NCBI GenBank assembly: GCA_037127315.1
Contig: JBBBDQ010001185.1
Coordinates: 346,501 to 410,500, forward strand
Source: Ascarosepion bandense
Taxonomy: Eukaryota; Mollusca; Cephalopoda; Sepiida; Sepiidae
Reading direction: 5' to 3'
DNA length: 64,000 bases
This document shows, in pieces, positions 34,479-45,654 of the stretch (position 1 is the stretch's first letter; the number at the start of each line of letters is the position of its first letter). Made by a program: the position numbers and the translations under genes. The notes under the pieces were generated by a model, which was not told the origin of the DNA, made no database searches, and was given only the letters and a program-made list of their open reading frames with translations.

Positions 34479-34531
<53 letters not shown>
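34479..34531. repeat. (TA)n microsatellite
   Basis: About 26 TA units shortly after the TAA-rich 3' end of the LINE. Confidence 0.96.
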
Positions 34532-34533
<2 letters not shown>

Positions 34534-34599
34534 AGAATTTAGTCAAAATAATGTTGCTTACTATATTGATAACACCCAGTTCTTAACAATGACTGATAA

Positions 34600-34975
34600 A
34601 AGCACTGAGTATCTGGTGCAATTGGAAGGGTATTATTGTGTATTAAGACCTCTCAGACAATTCCCAAATGGACTGATTTAAGAAAGCGATCGATGAAAGG
34701 CAACCGGAATTGACCAATCCGAAAGGTATCGTGATTCAGCAGAACAACGCCAAACCTCGCTGCTCTTTGCAGAACTTGTAGAAATGGATATAACTTACTT
34801 TACTAAACCCTGTCTAATTAAAGGACCTTCGATTAATGGCAAGAACTACAATTCTTTGTTAGCCTGTGAAAACTACTAGAGCCAGTTCATCACCTAGAAA
34901 GATGACATTTTTAGGAGGATAGAATCATACAACGGTTTCAAAGATGGTGAAATCTAATGGAACAAAATGGCATTT
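34600..34975 (+). mobile_element. mariner-family transposase C-terminal relic
   Basis: The plus strand reads KKAIDERQPELTNPKGIVIQ then QNNAKPRCSLQNL (about 34680-34780), matching the family's ...RPELxxRKGVxxHQDNARPHxS... The second catalytic Asp is replaced by Asn (QNNA). Weaker matches continue to about 34970 (ENYxSQFIT, then GFKDGE) across stops. It is another diverged mariner lineage. Confidence 0.65.
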
Positions 34976-35779
34976 ATATATTTAATAAGTCCTTGTCTAA
35001 ATATATAAACATTGTCTTTAAACTTTACATGCAAAACACTGCGTATTTTTGTCCCCGACCAATATTTACCAATATTAGATACTTAATACAAATTTTATTG
35101 TAAAAAATAAGTCCATAAGTCATTGACTTTTATAGAATCGAACAAAATGTATCGTTTATACGTTGTATCTACTCAAGGAGTATCAGTTTTTGCTTTTGTA
35201 CAGGAAAACTTGCTCTACCCAAAATATTCCATTGTGGTTTAGACTTTAATCTACTGGGTTGTAAAACAAAGAAACCCATGTAGTTCAATGACAGGAAATA
35301 AATCCCATAACCAAATGTTTGGAATGTTTGCTGCTCTTTTGTTGTATTGGCAGTGAATATACGATGCTGTTTTAAGTTGGCTTTGTACCAAAGCCTAAAA
35401 TGGCAATAAAATCGTCGTAAATTAGATATATTACTGGGGCGAATGGATTCTTCTCCAGTACTTATCTCTAAGTAGAAACGCACCTTTTAAACATCTTTAA
35501 CTTGAGTTGTTTTATTCAGAGATCCGTTTGATATTTCATTAGCTTTGGATAATCATTTACAGACGGACAAGTAAACATACATATTCGTGCTAATATAAAT
35601 TTCTATGAATAGTAATAATTACAACTACTATCACATACCAAGTTTGTATGTTATATGAACAGGTAGGGCGACGTCGAATATTTCATTTCAATGTATTGAA
35701 TACCGCAATTATAGGCAAGAAGAAAGATTTTAGTTACTTCGACAAAAGTGAAACTGCAATGGCTAGAAAATTAGAGCAC
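34976..35779. other. intergenic, nothing recognised
   Basis: A 104-codon minus-strand frame at 35169-35483 has mixed composition but no domain I can identify. Otherwise AT-rich DNA. Confidence 0.4.
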
Positions 35780-36440
35780 TTTTGAAATAGTTCGACATTT
35801 GGGATGCTCAAGTTCAGTTGTGGTGAGGACTTGTCGACAGTCATTCTAGGTGAGAAAAATCACCAGCAGCCATGACTTATCGACGCGGGAATTAAACATG
35901 GTTTTCCTGCTAAGCCCAAACCAACAAAAGGGCTACTGTGGCAAAAATTGTAGATAACTTTAATCAAAGTGAAGAAAGAAATGCATAGCAACACGAAGTA
36001 CATTAATTCTTGTTGCGTATAGCGTTGGGTCATTGGAGACCACTGAGAGCGCATATGCTAACAAAATCCATCGTTTTCGGAACTGAACTTTTATCAATAG
36101 AATAAAGAAACCTATCAAGATATACTGTGGGGAAACAAGAAACCAGTACAATGGTTCGGTCAACGTTCTGTTGAGAACATCGAATCGTGAAATTTATTTG
36201 GTAAGCACTTTATCGCCTACGACCTAACTCAACACAATTGAAGACTAAGTACACTGCTTTACTGCAACAATGGTAGTAGAATGTTTCAGGAGAGCAATGT
36301 ACTCAGCTAGACTGCATGTTTTTAGAAACATGGAAAAGACTCTCACCGTATTGACATGACCACTAAGCTCTTCAAATTTCAATTCCATTGACCATCCGTG
36401 TTGGATCAAGAAGTTCGCACTTCAGACCTTCCATGATTTA
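35780..36440 (+). mobile_element. Tc1-type transposase relic
   Basis: The plus strand reads TVAKIVDNFNQSEERNA then LLRIALGHWRPLRAHMLTK (about 35935-36065), the paired-like DNA-binding part of Tc1 transposases. Near 36250-36400, VHCFTATMVVECFRRAM and TVLTxPLSSSNFNSIDHP correspond to the second-Asp and third-acidic (SPDLNPIEHLW) regions. The catalytic middle is shortened and the acidic residues are lost. It lies just upstream of the second hammerhead-bearing element. Confidence 0.7.
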
Positions 36441-36587
36441 TCGGCTTTTAAGTCATTAGTTTATATAAAATTTTATTCTTTATGTGGGAAGAGTGTTCAG
36501 TGTCGGTGACAAAAAATTTAGAGATGTAAACAGTGTGGGCATTGAAATCAACGTTGCATGGGGAGTGTCAGTTTCACGACTGAAGTG

Positions 36588-36590
<3 letters not shown>

Positions 36591-36638
<48 letters not shown>
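36591..36638. repeat. (TA)n microsatellite
   Basis: About 24 TA units abutting the 3' end of hammerhead element copy B. Confidence 0.97.
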
Positions 36639-36641
<3 letters not shown>

Positions 36642-36851
36642 TCCGCAGACAGATCTCTTTCACTGTATCACAGCTCATCAATACGGTTAGACATCCGATT
36701 GCTTCTAGCCAGGATTGAAGCCCGACCGAATTGATATCAATCGACGATTCTACCTCTGATCTATGGAGTTTTAGCGTGTTATATACAATGTAAACACACG
36801 CAACTAGCCAGGGAGTGTTCAAATTCATTACTGAACGAACGATGCGTAGAT
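36637..36851 (-). mobile_element. Hammerhead-bearing tRNA-like short retroelement, copy B
   Basis: Same order as copy A at 25975-26209: shared head (tctacgcatcgttcgttcag), box A tagatcagagg, B-box-like gggcttcaatcc, then the ribozyme segment and a TA run. Copy B lacks about 20 bp just before box A that copy A has. The hammerhead at 36686-36643 keeps CCGUA/UGCGG, stem II GCUG/CAGU, GAAA and the GUC cleavage triplet. It reads UUGAUGA in place of CUGAUGA and has one mismatch in stem III, so it is probably inactive. Confidence 0.78.
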
Positions 36852-38224
36852 TAGTAGATAGTGAAGTCAACATTCAACAAAAAACAAAAAACCTGAAAAG
36901 TCAAGACATTGCAACAATGTCTTCACGAAACTTTGATGTCTGCATAACTAAAATAACACTGCTCAGCTAAATGACATGCCTCTACACATTAATTCTGTTA
37001 ACGCTCTATCTCTATCTTGATATACAACACTTATGATAAAAAATCCTGCTACCCTATAATACCAGTAAACTACTAAAAACACCAATTTTGACATTAACCA
37101 TCATTACAATTTGATACTATATATATATATATATATACATATGTGTGTGTGTATGTGTGTTTGTGTGTGCGTGTGTGTGTGTATGTGTTTGTAAAAATTA
37201 TAGATACAGACATCTACACACCCTTCCTGAATACACACACACACACGGACGCACACACATGTACTCATGATTAAATTCAGGTTTTCCTAAAATTATATTT
37301 TTTTACGAACAATCATTAGCATTTAATTTTTTCTTATGTCAGCTGACGATCATTTTATGAAACAGATTGTTTATTTAAATGTTCTACTGCAAAGCAGGAA
37401 ATTGATGTGAAGTCAACTTCTTAAATCTCATGATGCAAAACGCCATAAAAAGATAAATTCCCTAACGTTTGATGTTGGAAGAGTTGTTTTTCAAAAAACA
37501 TCTTGCTGTACGCATAAATTAGAAAGTAATGCTAACATTAAGTAATAAATATTGAACTAATTAATAAGCGACTTTGAAAATAAAATAAAATATTCTAGCT
37601 ATAGAAATCGGTCCAGTTTTTTCTCAACATCATACTGTTTTAAGGCTAAATATCAAAGGGAAAAGTGTTTGAGAAAAGTGCCACAGTATGGGAAATGAAG
37701 AAAACCTGATTGCAAGAAAGACATTATTGAAAAATACACTACCACAGAAACAAGAAAATTCAACCTTTGTTTTCAATATTTCTGACACTCAAGTTCTTTT
37801 GGGAGATTAGACAAACAAGATGTATTTGGATTTGTACCCAGAATTCAGCCGAAATTAGAAGTAGAAAAAAGAAGTACTACACACGTTCATGTGAATGATA
37901 TCAATACGCCATGAGTTATTAGGACTAATAACACCATTGTTATTGTTCATAAGCCATAGCGTTTCTTTTAACCAATGTATCCGTTTGCTTTCTTTATCTA
38001 CCGTCATAGTTCAATGACATTTTCATACGCTCGCCTTAAAGAATCCTGAAAAGAAAGCAAAAAATATATCTACCGACTTATCAACATACTATACTTATTA
38101 TGTAAACAGTTGTTATCTCTAAGATAAAAACAGTAACAAGTATTTTTTTATAGCCGTCTACCTCAATGCATATAGACACAGAAAACAATGCTTCTTAAAA
38201 GATACTGATATCTTTTAATAAAGT
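36852..38224. other. intergenic with small microsatellites
   Basis: (TA)n at 37118-37136, GT-rich DNA to 37190 and a short CA run near 37235. Otherwise AT-rich DNA with no coding family. Confidence 0.45.
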
Positions 38225-38295
38225 TTCATTGAAGACAAAAGAGTACTGAACCGCGAAAGTTCTAACCACTCAGCCACAAGCAAACGTTCTAACCA
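38225..38295 (-). other. tRNA-serine-like fragment
   Basis: The minus strand reads gtggctgagtggttagaac then tttcgcggttcagtactc, resembling the D-arm and part of a T-arm of a serine/leucine-type tRNA. A partial repeat of the same head precedes it. No full cloverleaf can be drawn, so it is a SINE or tRNA relic. Confidence 0.4.
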
Positions 38296-38349
38296 CTTGG
38301 CAAATACATACTCCACCATATATAGTAATGCATGAATACATATGTACAT

Positions 38350-38350
<1 letters not shown>

Positions 38351-38389
<39 letters not shown>

Positions 38390-38421
38390 TAATTGTGTGT
38401 GTGTGTGTGTGTGTGTGTGTG
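38351..38421. repeat. (CA)n-TTAA-(TG)n inverted microsatellite
   Basis: About 19 CA units, attaatt, then about 13 TG units, flanked by catg/gcat. The whole is an inverted repeat capable of cruciform or Z-form structure. Confidence 0.95.
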
Positions 38422-38601
38422 CATACATATAATTTGTATAATGTCTACTAGAGAGACTGTGATAGTTGCAATGGCACCTGTAAACGGTGTTCAAGCCTAG
38501 GTAAATGGTAGGATTTCGAAAGTTGATTTTCAAAACTGGCAAAGGTTCTCTACTTGCAACGTAATCCCCCAAACGTCAACATACAACTATCTACTTGTGG
38601 T

Positions 38602-38607
38602 GGCATA

Positions 38608-38694
<87 letters not shown>

Positions 38695-38700
38695 CACATG
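38602..38700. repeat. (TCTA)n-(TC)n-(TA)n compound microsatellite
   Basis: About twelve tcta units, ten tc units and a dozen ta units in series. Confidence 0.96.
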
Positions 38701-38857
38701 TATATATATATATAGAGATATGGATGTAAATAAGTATATGTGTATACACGCAAGTGCACACCGATATATAAATATTTATCAAGTGTTAATAGAACAGTGC
38801 ACAATGTAATTATAATAGCTATCAAGTATATATTAATAAATATAAATAATTATCCTA

Positions 38858-39094
38858 CGTCTAATGCAGGACTCGTGGGTTCATGCACTATGCAATCATT
38901 AGGTGCATATTATGAACTCATAATATGCACCTGATAAATGCGTAGTGCATGAAACTACGAGTCGTGCATCGAGCGTCTAATGCAGGACTCGGGGGTTCAT
39001 GCACTACGCAATCATTAGGTGCATATTATGAACTCATAATATGCACCTGATAAATGCGTCGTGCATGAAACTCCGAGTCGTGCATTAGAGGTAC
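38858..39094. repeat. Tandem dimer of a 116-bp foldback unit
   Basis: Two head-to-tail units (starting 38858 and 38974). Each is a hairpin with arms of about 49 bp around a 2-base centre (tatga ac tcata). The units differ at very few positions. Two of these are informative: the T-A pair 38876/38957 is G-C at 38992/39073, and the T-G wobble 38891/38942 becomes C-G at 39007/39058. One further change (38944 A to 39060 C) breaks a pair. Outer ends tacgtctaatgca and tgcattagaggta are also complementary, so the dimer can fold as one larger palindrome. There is no coding capacity. It is probably a MITE or hairpin element. Confidence 0.92.
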
Positions 39095-39116
39095 GATAAT
39101 ATGTAATATGTATGTT

Positions 39117-39119
<3 letters not shown>

Positions 39120-39171
<52 letters not shown>
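39120..39171. repeat. (TA)n microsatellite
   Basis: About 25 TA units shortly after the foldback dimer. Confidence 0.96.
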
Positions 39172-39175
<4 letters not shown>

Positions 39176-39744
39176 CTTCTTTATATAGTACCCGTTAAGA
39201 AAGTTGTGTATATCTTCAGAAGTTTAATAATCACGTGTATGTTAATGTGTGTGTACGTGTGTCCGTGTCTCTCAATTTTGTATTTGCTTCCCACTTGGCA
39301 TTTGCATTCTTCTTTGTGTATAAGCCGGCATGTGCTTGCATCTGTACAAGCGAATATATCAGAGTCAGAGAAGAAAAGTAAACAATCGCTGCTGTGAGAA
39401 TAAATAAATTGATTGGTTTAATTATATCAATCAGTTACAGGCAGAAACCTATCCATTTTTAATACTGCGTGACTCAGATGCCGATCCGCTCAGCCTTGGA
39501 CCAACATCAATTACCTTATTTGGAAATAAAAACTTACGCTGCTGCTGATGCTTCCTCTCTGCGGGTGCATCTGTGTATCCCGCCACACATAACGGGAAGG
39601 TAGATAACCACAATCACATGGTTGAGACGATGTAACCGCGAATGTCTTTGTCATTGACACTTCGTATATAGCAATATGCAAATGAGGTTTGTGCGAAAAT
39701 ATGTAAATATATCTATAATAATGCTGCATATACTTAGATAGACA

Positions 39745-39748
<4 letters not shown>

Positions 39749-39805
<57 letters not shown>
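39749..39805. repeat. (TA)n microsatellite
   Basis: About 28 TA units. Confidence 0.96.
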
Positions 39806-39808
<3 letters not shown>

Positions 39809-39829
39809 GGTGGATATGTAAGCAGCAAG

Positions 39830-41714
39830 AACACACCCGCACACACGTGTGTGTGTGCATATTTCTTTGGAGTTTAAAAAGTGTGTGCCTACTTTGCCTA
39901 CTTCTTGTAGGGTTATTATTAATGCAGTCTCCTTCGTTTTTCATTATCCATTTTTATAAAAGTATTTAATTAAATATAGTTTTCGATTATTATTGCTTCC
40001 AAATCCAGAGTCAAATAATTTATACGGTTTTATTTTATGTGCTCAAATACATGTTGACTCTTGTACTCGATAGATAATATCTCTTCTTGCATCATTAAAC
40101 ATATCAAGCGAGCAGGTGTAATTCTTTAAATCTTATTTTTTTTCTTTTAGTTGATAATGGAATAAATTTTAAAACAAATATCTAAGATTTAAAATATCGA
40201 AATTGAAGAATAACCGTATTAGTTTCATTAAAGCTATATAAAATATAATTTAAGTCTAAATGGCAGATTCAAATTTTTTTGCACTACAAATATTTATAAA
40301 ATAGAGATGCGTAACAATGTATATAGTCATATTAATTAATAATTCATATCAATTATTTATACATTGCTTCTTAAGCAATCGATACGAACTGGTTGTTATT
40401 ACGGTTAAGACCGATTAAACAAAACAAGACAAACTTTCAGCCCTACTAATTATTATATATACAGTGACACAACAAATTCAAATAATAGGGAAGAATAGTA
40501 AAGCTTTCCCAGTTGTTTGTTATCACTTTATTTAAATCCAGGTTATAATCGCAAAAGTTTATATTTACGTGAGACTATGGGATACATATTTTTTTTATTA
40601 AAATAAGCAACAGGAAAACACAATAGAACATTCTAGAGAAATTGGATCAAAACAGCAGTAGAATTTAGATTACATTTTTATATTTCTCAACCAATCAGCT
40701 AAAAACTTAGAATAAGAACATTCTAGAAAAATAGGCTTGGAAGTAAATTAACACAAAAATATTTAGGCCCCAAACAAAATAGTAAAATAATAAATCTGAT
40801 TGGTCCGTAAATGTTTTCACACCCTAATGTTAGGAAGATTAGTTGATCCCCTATTAATGTATATAATACACACAGTTAGAAGAAAAAGTCAGTCACCAAG
40901 CAGGCCATTAAGTCCGCATGCCACCGTATACTTTGCCGGCCATGTCATTTCTTCCTTGCCAAAAGTTCGTGACCTCGCTCCAAGGACCTTAAAAAGAATA
41001 AGCCAACGAACTTTCTTTGAGCAACGCGACACGTTGTCGCCAACTGAAACGCACCAAATGTAAGTAGGAAAGGCTTATTTACAGACTCTGCTAATGCAAA
41101 CTTATACACGTTTTTGGACAAAAATTAACTTCTTGCCAAGTTTATATTTCTCAAAAAGGCAATTTTAGAATCATGTATTTTGTTGGTTTCTACATACCAT
41201 TTTATTTGTCAAATAATAAATTGTTTGTTGTTGAATGTCCGTTGTAAATTATTCCTTCACTTTGCGCGATTGCAAAATAGAGTGTTGTATTTGTGGGGGA
41301 AATAATCAACATACAACCCAGCAAATACCAAATCCCCCACAAGACTATTCCATAATTTTACTTCCGCACTTCTTTGCTGCAAACATTTTCTGCAGAGACA
41401 AAGTAAATAATTCTGAAGATCGCTTGTACCAAATTAAATATTTAGCAGGAAACCGCATAAATTTTTAATTTTAATTCGATTGAATAAAGTTTGGCATTCA
41501 AAATCATAAAAGTCTTAATCAGAAATAAATGCAAGCCTTACTAACAGACAGGTTAGAGCTGCAGTATTTGTAAAATTAAACTTTAGGAATAAACGTATAA
41601 AGTATATATCATGAAATATACACTAATTGATACGCCAGTCATGCATAGAAATGAATACAATACAGGAACTAGTAGTACGGAGTACTAGAGGAAAAATAAT
41701 AACAAAATCGTAAT
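39830..41714. other. intergenic, nothing recognised
   Basis: AT-rich. Frames at 40800-41063 (87 codons) and 41235-41468 (77 codons, with a CCICGG motif) have normal composition but match no family I know. I do not call genes. Confidence 0.4.
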
Positions 41715-42010
41715 ATGAGCTCTAGTAAAAAATATTACTGAGACATTGTCCCAAAAACTCATACACTCAGGGACACATGGTCCAGTGGATAATATGTTGG
41801 TTGAATCCAGTGACTTGACCCCAAATATGTGAATTTAGTGGCTACAGCAGAAGTAAACAAAACTTAGAGAGTTGAGTTAAAGGGAGATAACTGATAATGA
41901 AACATCCGGAAGACGCATGGCACGTGGAAAGAAATTCCAATCACATGAAAAAAATCAGAGCGTACAACGACCGAAACGTCGTGAACATGGCAATAAAGAT
42001 GAGGACAACA
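41715..42010 (+). mobile_element. SINE-3 copy c
   Basis: Ordered blocks gagctctagtaaaaa, tggtccagtggataatatgt (tRNA-like head), cttagagagttga, gataactgataatgaaaca, gcatggcacgtgga. The tail gtacaacgaccgaaacgtcg then tgaacatggcaataaa resembles the 15475-15895 copy, including its gaaacgt block. Confidence 0.6.
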
Positions 42011-42800
42011 ATCCGAATAATGTAAATAATGTAAGCATAAAAAAGTACAGATGCACACACAAACGTACATACAGCCTTAAGAATTTTTTTGAATTATCTA
42101 GACAAATCTTTTGCTATGTACATATGCATGGTCCCAATAAATCACGCACCCACAGCCATGTCTTTATTTAATTATATTATACACGCATTGAAATGAGGCA
42201 GAATAAAATCAACATTATATAAATGAACTAAAAAGGCGATATTGACCCTAGCCTTTGTGAATGTGTATCATGTGCCTTTCAGTGTGTACGATTCTCTTTG
42301 CATGTGCTTGCCGAAGGATTGAGATGTAATGAGACATGGTTTAAATTCTGGCGGTAATATCGTTGTGATCAAAGACAAGGCAGCGTTTTTAATTCAGACA
42401 ATGGGCTTGTTATTCGCTGATTCCTCGTTGTTGAGTCGCCACGAGTCAGTCAAAGACGACAAAGCACATGACGAAGTCGAAAGACACTCAGAATTTAGCG
42501 ACCATTTCAAAGACTAAATCAAATCACTTGGCAACTTTTCGGCGCTCGATCATTTACAGAAGACAAAATTGCGTTTTTTCTGTGGACTTCGAATTAGAAA
42601 AGAATAAAGTGATATTGAATTGGTGAGAGTAGCGAACATATGACATTAAAAATGGTAGAATAAAAGAACAGAGAGAGAGAGAGAGAGACGAATATAAAAC
42701 TTTGAAGTGTTAAAAAAGAAAGAAAATGATTGAATGATAAAAAGATGTAAAGAAACAAATTCAAAACTGAAAGTGAAAGTAAGAAGTAAATTGTAGAATC
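42011..42800. other. intergenic, nothing recognised
   Basis: Includes a short GA run near 42671-42688. No coding family was identified. Confidence 0.4.
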
Positions 42801-42906
42801 TGTCAGTCTGTTAGTTAAGTGAGGCAGAAGATTTTCCTGCAGTAGCTTGCCATTTATTTCCACAGTAGACTGGTTGCCAAGGTTATAGAATCCAGTCTGT
42901 CCCGCT
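42801..42906 (-). mobile_element. SINE-1 copy e, tail fragment
   Basis: Only the tail half is present (gcagaagattttcctgcagt ... ccagtctgtcccgctat), followed at once by a fuller copy in the same orientation. Confidence 0.8.
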
Positions 42907-43190
42907 ATACAAGTCAATCAGATAAGTGTCATACGTGATACACGTTGAATGATCATGTCTCCTTCGACACATGACTGATTAAGTAGAAGATTTTACCGCA
43001 GTAGGTTTGCCAATTCTTTCTGCGGTAGATTGGTTGCCAACCAAGGCTACAGAACCAAATCTGTCCGGCTATTCAACCCATAGTTGGTGGGAGAAGAGAT
43101 GGAATACATACCTTTACCAGGGATATTTGCGCGTAAGTGAATGCAACGAATTCAATGGACATCGAACTCATTCCGTTAGACCACAAGTTG
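42907..43190 (-). mobile_element. SINE-1 copy f
   Basis: Near full-length minus-strand copy. The body is conserved, and the tRNA-like head (43190-43130) is eroded, with B-box complement reduced to catcgaac. Together with copy e it forms a second tandem pair like copies c and d. Confidence 0.82.
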
Positions 43191-43420
43191 AGAAATAGGG
43201 ACTTAGAAAATGTTACAATGATGAACAAGGTTCCCGTTGTTCCATCCTTTAGAGAACGACATGTTTTTATTTTACTTTTTCCTACATTAACTCAGATTGC
43301 ATCATTTTTAGCATCATTTTGACTCGTTTTCCTTGTTTTTCTTTTTCTTAAAATTTAGTTGTGAAATCTTTAAACACTATTTTTTCTATTTAAATCAATG
43401 TTTACAAGAATGAGTGTTCT

Positions 43421-43423
43421 CGC

Positions 43424-43459
<36 letters not shown>

Positions 43460-43523
43460 ACACACACACATAAACGCACACATACACACACACACATACA
43501 CACACACACATACACACACACAC
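43421..43523. repeat. (CT)n-(CA)n compound microsatellite
   Basis: About 12 CT units followed by interrupted CA units. Confidence 0.95.
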
Positions 43524-43599
43524 TGCTCAATGTTTTTTTTTCAGTTTGTTTCACTCTCAGTAATCTCTTGTGTCTTCAGGATTAAAAAATGTATTAGGT

Positions 43600-43795
43600 A
43601 ACAGAAAAATGTCATTATGTATTATCAATCCTCTTATATGGCAGCGAATACAGAACATTTTCGTCACAGATGGAGAGAAGACTATAAAAGGATGCAAAAA
43701 AGACCATGGACAGAACTTGTGAGCAATGAGAAAGTTTTAAAAAACATGCAAACAAAAACGACACTTATAATTAGAAACATAAATCTATACTTTTG
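43600..43795 (+). mobile_element. RTE-like LINE post-RT fragment
   Basis: The plus strand reads LYGSEYRTFSSQMERRL in one frame and KRPWTELVSNEKVLKNMQTK in another. This corresponds to the ...LLYGxExWT... and ...RxPWTDxVSNEEVLxRMxTK... segment of the family at 30100-31440, here on the opposite strand. Confidence 0.65.
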
Positions 43796-43839
43796 CTAGT
43801 GATTTAATTCCGACTAAGAGTCCTCCTACTATGACTTTT

Positions 43840-44115
43840 TCTTGGATGTTCCAGATCAGCCTAGCGCAAACGTAGTGGCAGCTCGGCCAATCCTTCTGTT
43901 GACATCAATGTTTAGGGTCTTCAAAACGGTGGAGACGAGGTATATGAATTTATTAAGCGCTACCAGGTCGTAGTTGTTGATTTTGCTGGTCTATCACGTT
44001 GGTCTTCTTCAGAAGGATGGTCAGACTGAACTCTGGACAGGCTTTTGAAAAAAAGTGTCCATTAGTCGATGCAGTTGTCCTTCTGAGTGCGCTGCCAGTG
44101 TTTCATCATCTGAAA
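43840..44115 (-). mobile_element. LINE fragment, same family as 46900-48245
   Basis: The minus strand gives, with frame breaks, KFIYLVSTVLKTLNIDVNRR then IGRAATTFA. This is the post-RT segment (YLGSTI ... LDxEIxRRIGKAAxxxxRL) of the non-LTR element whose RT lies at 46900-48245. The preceding part includes VQSDHPSEEDQRDRPAKS. Confidence 0.6.
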
Positions 44116-45344
44116 ATATAATGTCTCTAATTAGCAGTTACCTTAGTAAATAACACAACCAACCTGAAACATGAAAAAGAGACTAAATGCTATGAACATT
44201 CGAATTTCAATTCTGCTACTTGAGATAAGCTCAATAACACTGCTATGCACCTTTTAACTCCATCTTTGAGGGAATGACAATTGATAATTTAATTTCTTGG
44301 CACTTGCAATCATTATGTGGATTTACAAAAGATTTTCTATCTCCAAAAATTTAAATTCAATAGCTTTTATTAAAATACCAGGAAAATACAACAATACAAG
44401 ATTAACACATTGTTTACTAAAGTTATCTCTTCACTACCAGATACTATGGACCTGTTTTCCCCAGTATCTCTGCGAAGGCGTATTTACCTCTGTTAATCGC
44501 TTGCTAAATGTAACAAATGGTATGTTGATTGAAACTACTGCTTAATCGTCAAATGAAATGTTCTAGTCATAGATTATTTCTAAAGAGGCGGCATGGATCC
44601 AATTTATTTTTGCATATCAAAAGAATGGCACGAATGTCAACTTCCGTTGCTAAATAATTGACTTCCGTTCGCATTACGAAGTCAACTAAAATTCATAGCA
44701 TGAGCTTTTCTTACGTATTTAAATTTTGTCGCGTTTCTCGCTGCATTATTTCAGAGTGCTTGCTTTATAATTGGCCAGCATCTATTTAGTTGGGGCCTGT
44801 TATTTTTGTTCTAATCTAAAAGTAATTTTATGACTGTTTTGGCTTGGGAAACCTTTCTAGAATATTTACGTCATGGCACTCATTTTTCTATGGAAGTGTC
44901 GGGAAGTGTTAGATTCAGAGTAGTTTTCGTGTGTTCCTTTATTATTAATGAAACCTTGAATGAAAGTGAACTTGTGAATACAAAATTACTATGCGTGCAC
45001 TTGGTAAGCGGAAATAATTTTTAATGTTGATATCTATTACCTGAACATTGCAATTTTACTAAGGTTCAAATAGTTAACGAAGTTGAAGTATACTTTTTGA
45101 TCTTTTTTACCATGAATACAACTCTTTTTAGACAGTTTAATTAATGAACCAAAATATGTTTTAATAGTCAACATTTTTTCAGAAGGAATATTTTCATAAT
45201 TTTGAATGTTATTCTTCCTTTTTTATCTACTTTCGTTTGCATCTTATTTTACGAGAGTTAAATACGCAATCAAGCGTATATTTCTCACAGCAAAATCGTC
45301 GCGAACAAAATGGTAGCCACAGAGTAACAGTTTTACACATCTAT
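44116..45344. other. intergenic, nothing recognised
   Basis: AT-rich. Frames at 44297-44545 and 44830-45024 are short and unassigned. Confidence 0.4.

Positions 45345-45388
<44 letters not shown>
45345..45388. repeat. (TA)n microsatellite
   Basis: About 21 TA units, 90 bases from a hammerhead-like motif. Confidence 0.96.
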
Positions 45389-45389
<1 letters not shown>

Positions 45390-45477
45390 CATAGTGATGA
45401 TCCATGTATACTGTCTTAATATGTATAGGAAAAACTATTAAAAAGTTGTGAGTTTAAAAATGTATGTTTTTGGCAGT

Positions 45478-45543
45478 ATTTGTTTATTTCTATTATTATA
45501 TTTTATATTTCAGACCGTCCTCGGTCCTTCATCAGAAACAAAT
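45478..45543 (-). ncRNA. Hammerhead-like motif, incomplete stem III
   Basis: On the minus strand an 8-bp stem I (AUUUGUUU/AAACAAAU) encloses core CUGAUGA, a stem II of about 4 bp (GACC/GGUC plus an outer A-U) with loop GAGGAC, and core GAAA. The remaining 22 bases are A/U-rich, stem III is weak and the cleavage triplet is not NUH. It is likely a decayed hammerhead of Penelope/retrozyme type. Confidence 0.5.
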
Positions 45544-45654
45544 GATTTTAAAATTTAAATTAGAAACGTATTTCGCGAGAGCGTCCGTGGAGAGAGATTG
45601 TTGATATCACGTGACGCAGAAATATATATATATATATATAAAGATGCTAAAAAC

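Noticed and set aside
38225..38295. Possible tRNA-Ser gene on the minus strand
   Set aside because: Only the D-arm-like part is convincing. No acceptor stem or anticodon arm can be drawn, and the head is partly duplicated, as in SINE debris.
40800..41468. Two plus-strand frames, one with a CCICGG cysteine motif
   Set aside because: Too short and without a second metal-binding pair. No family match by eye.
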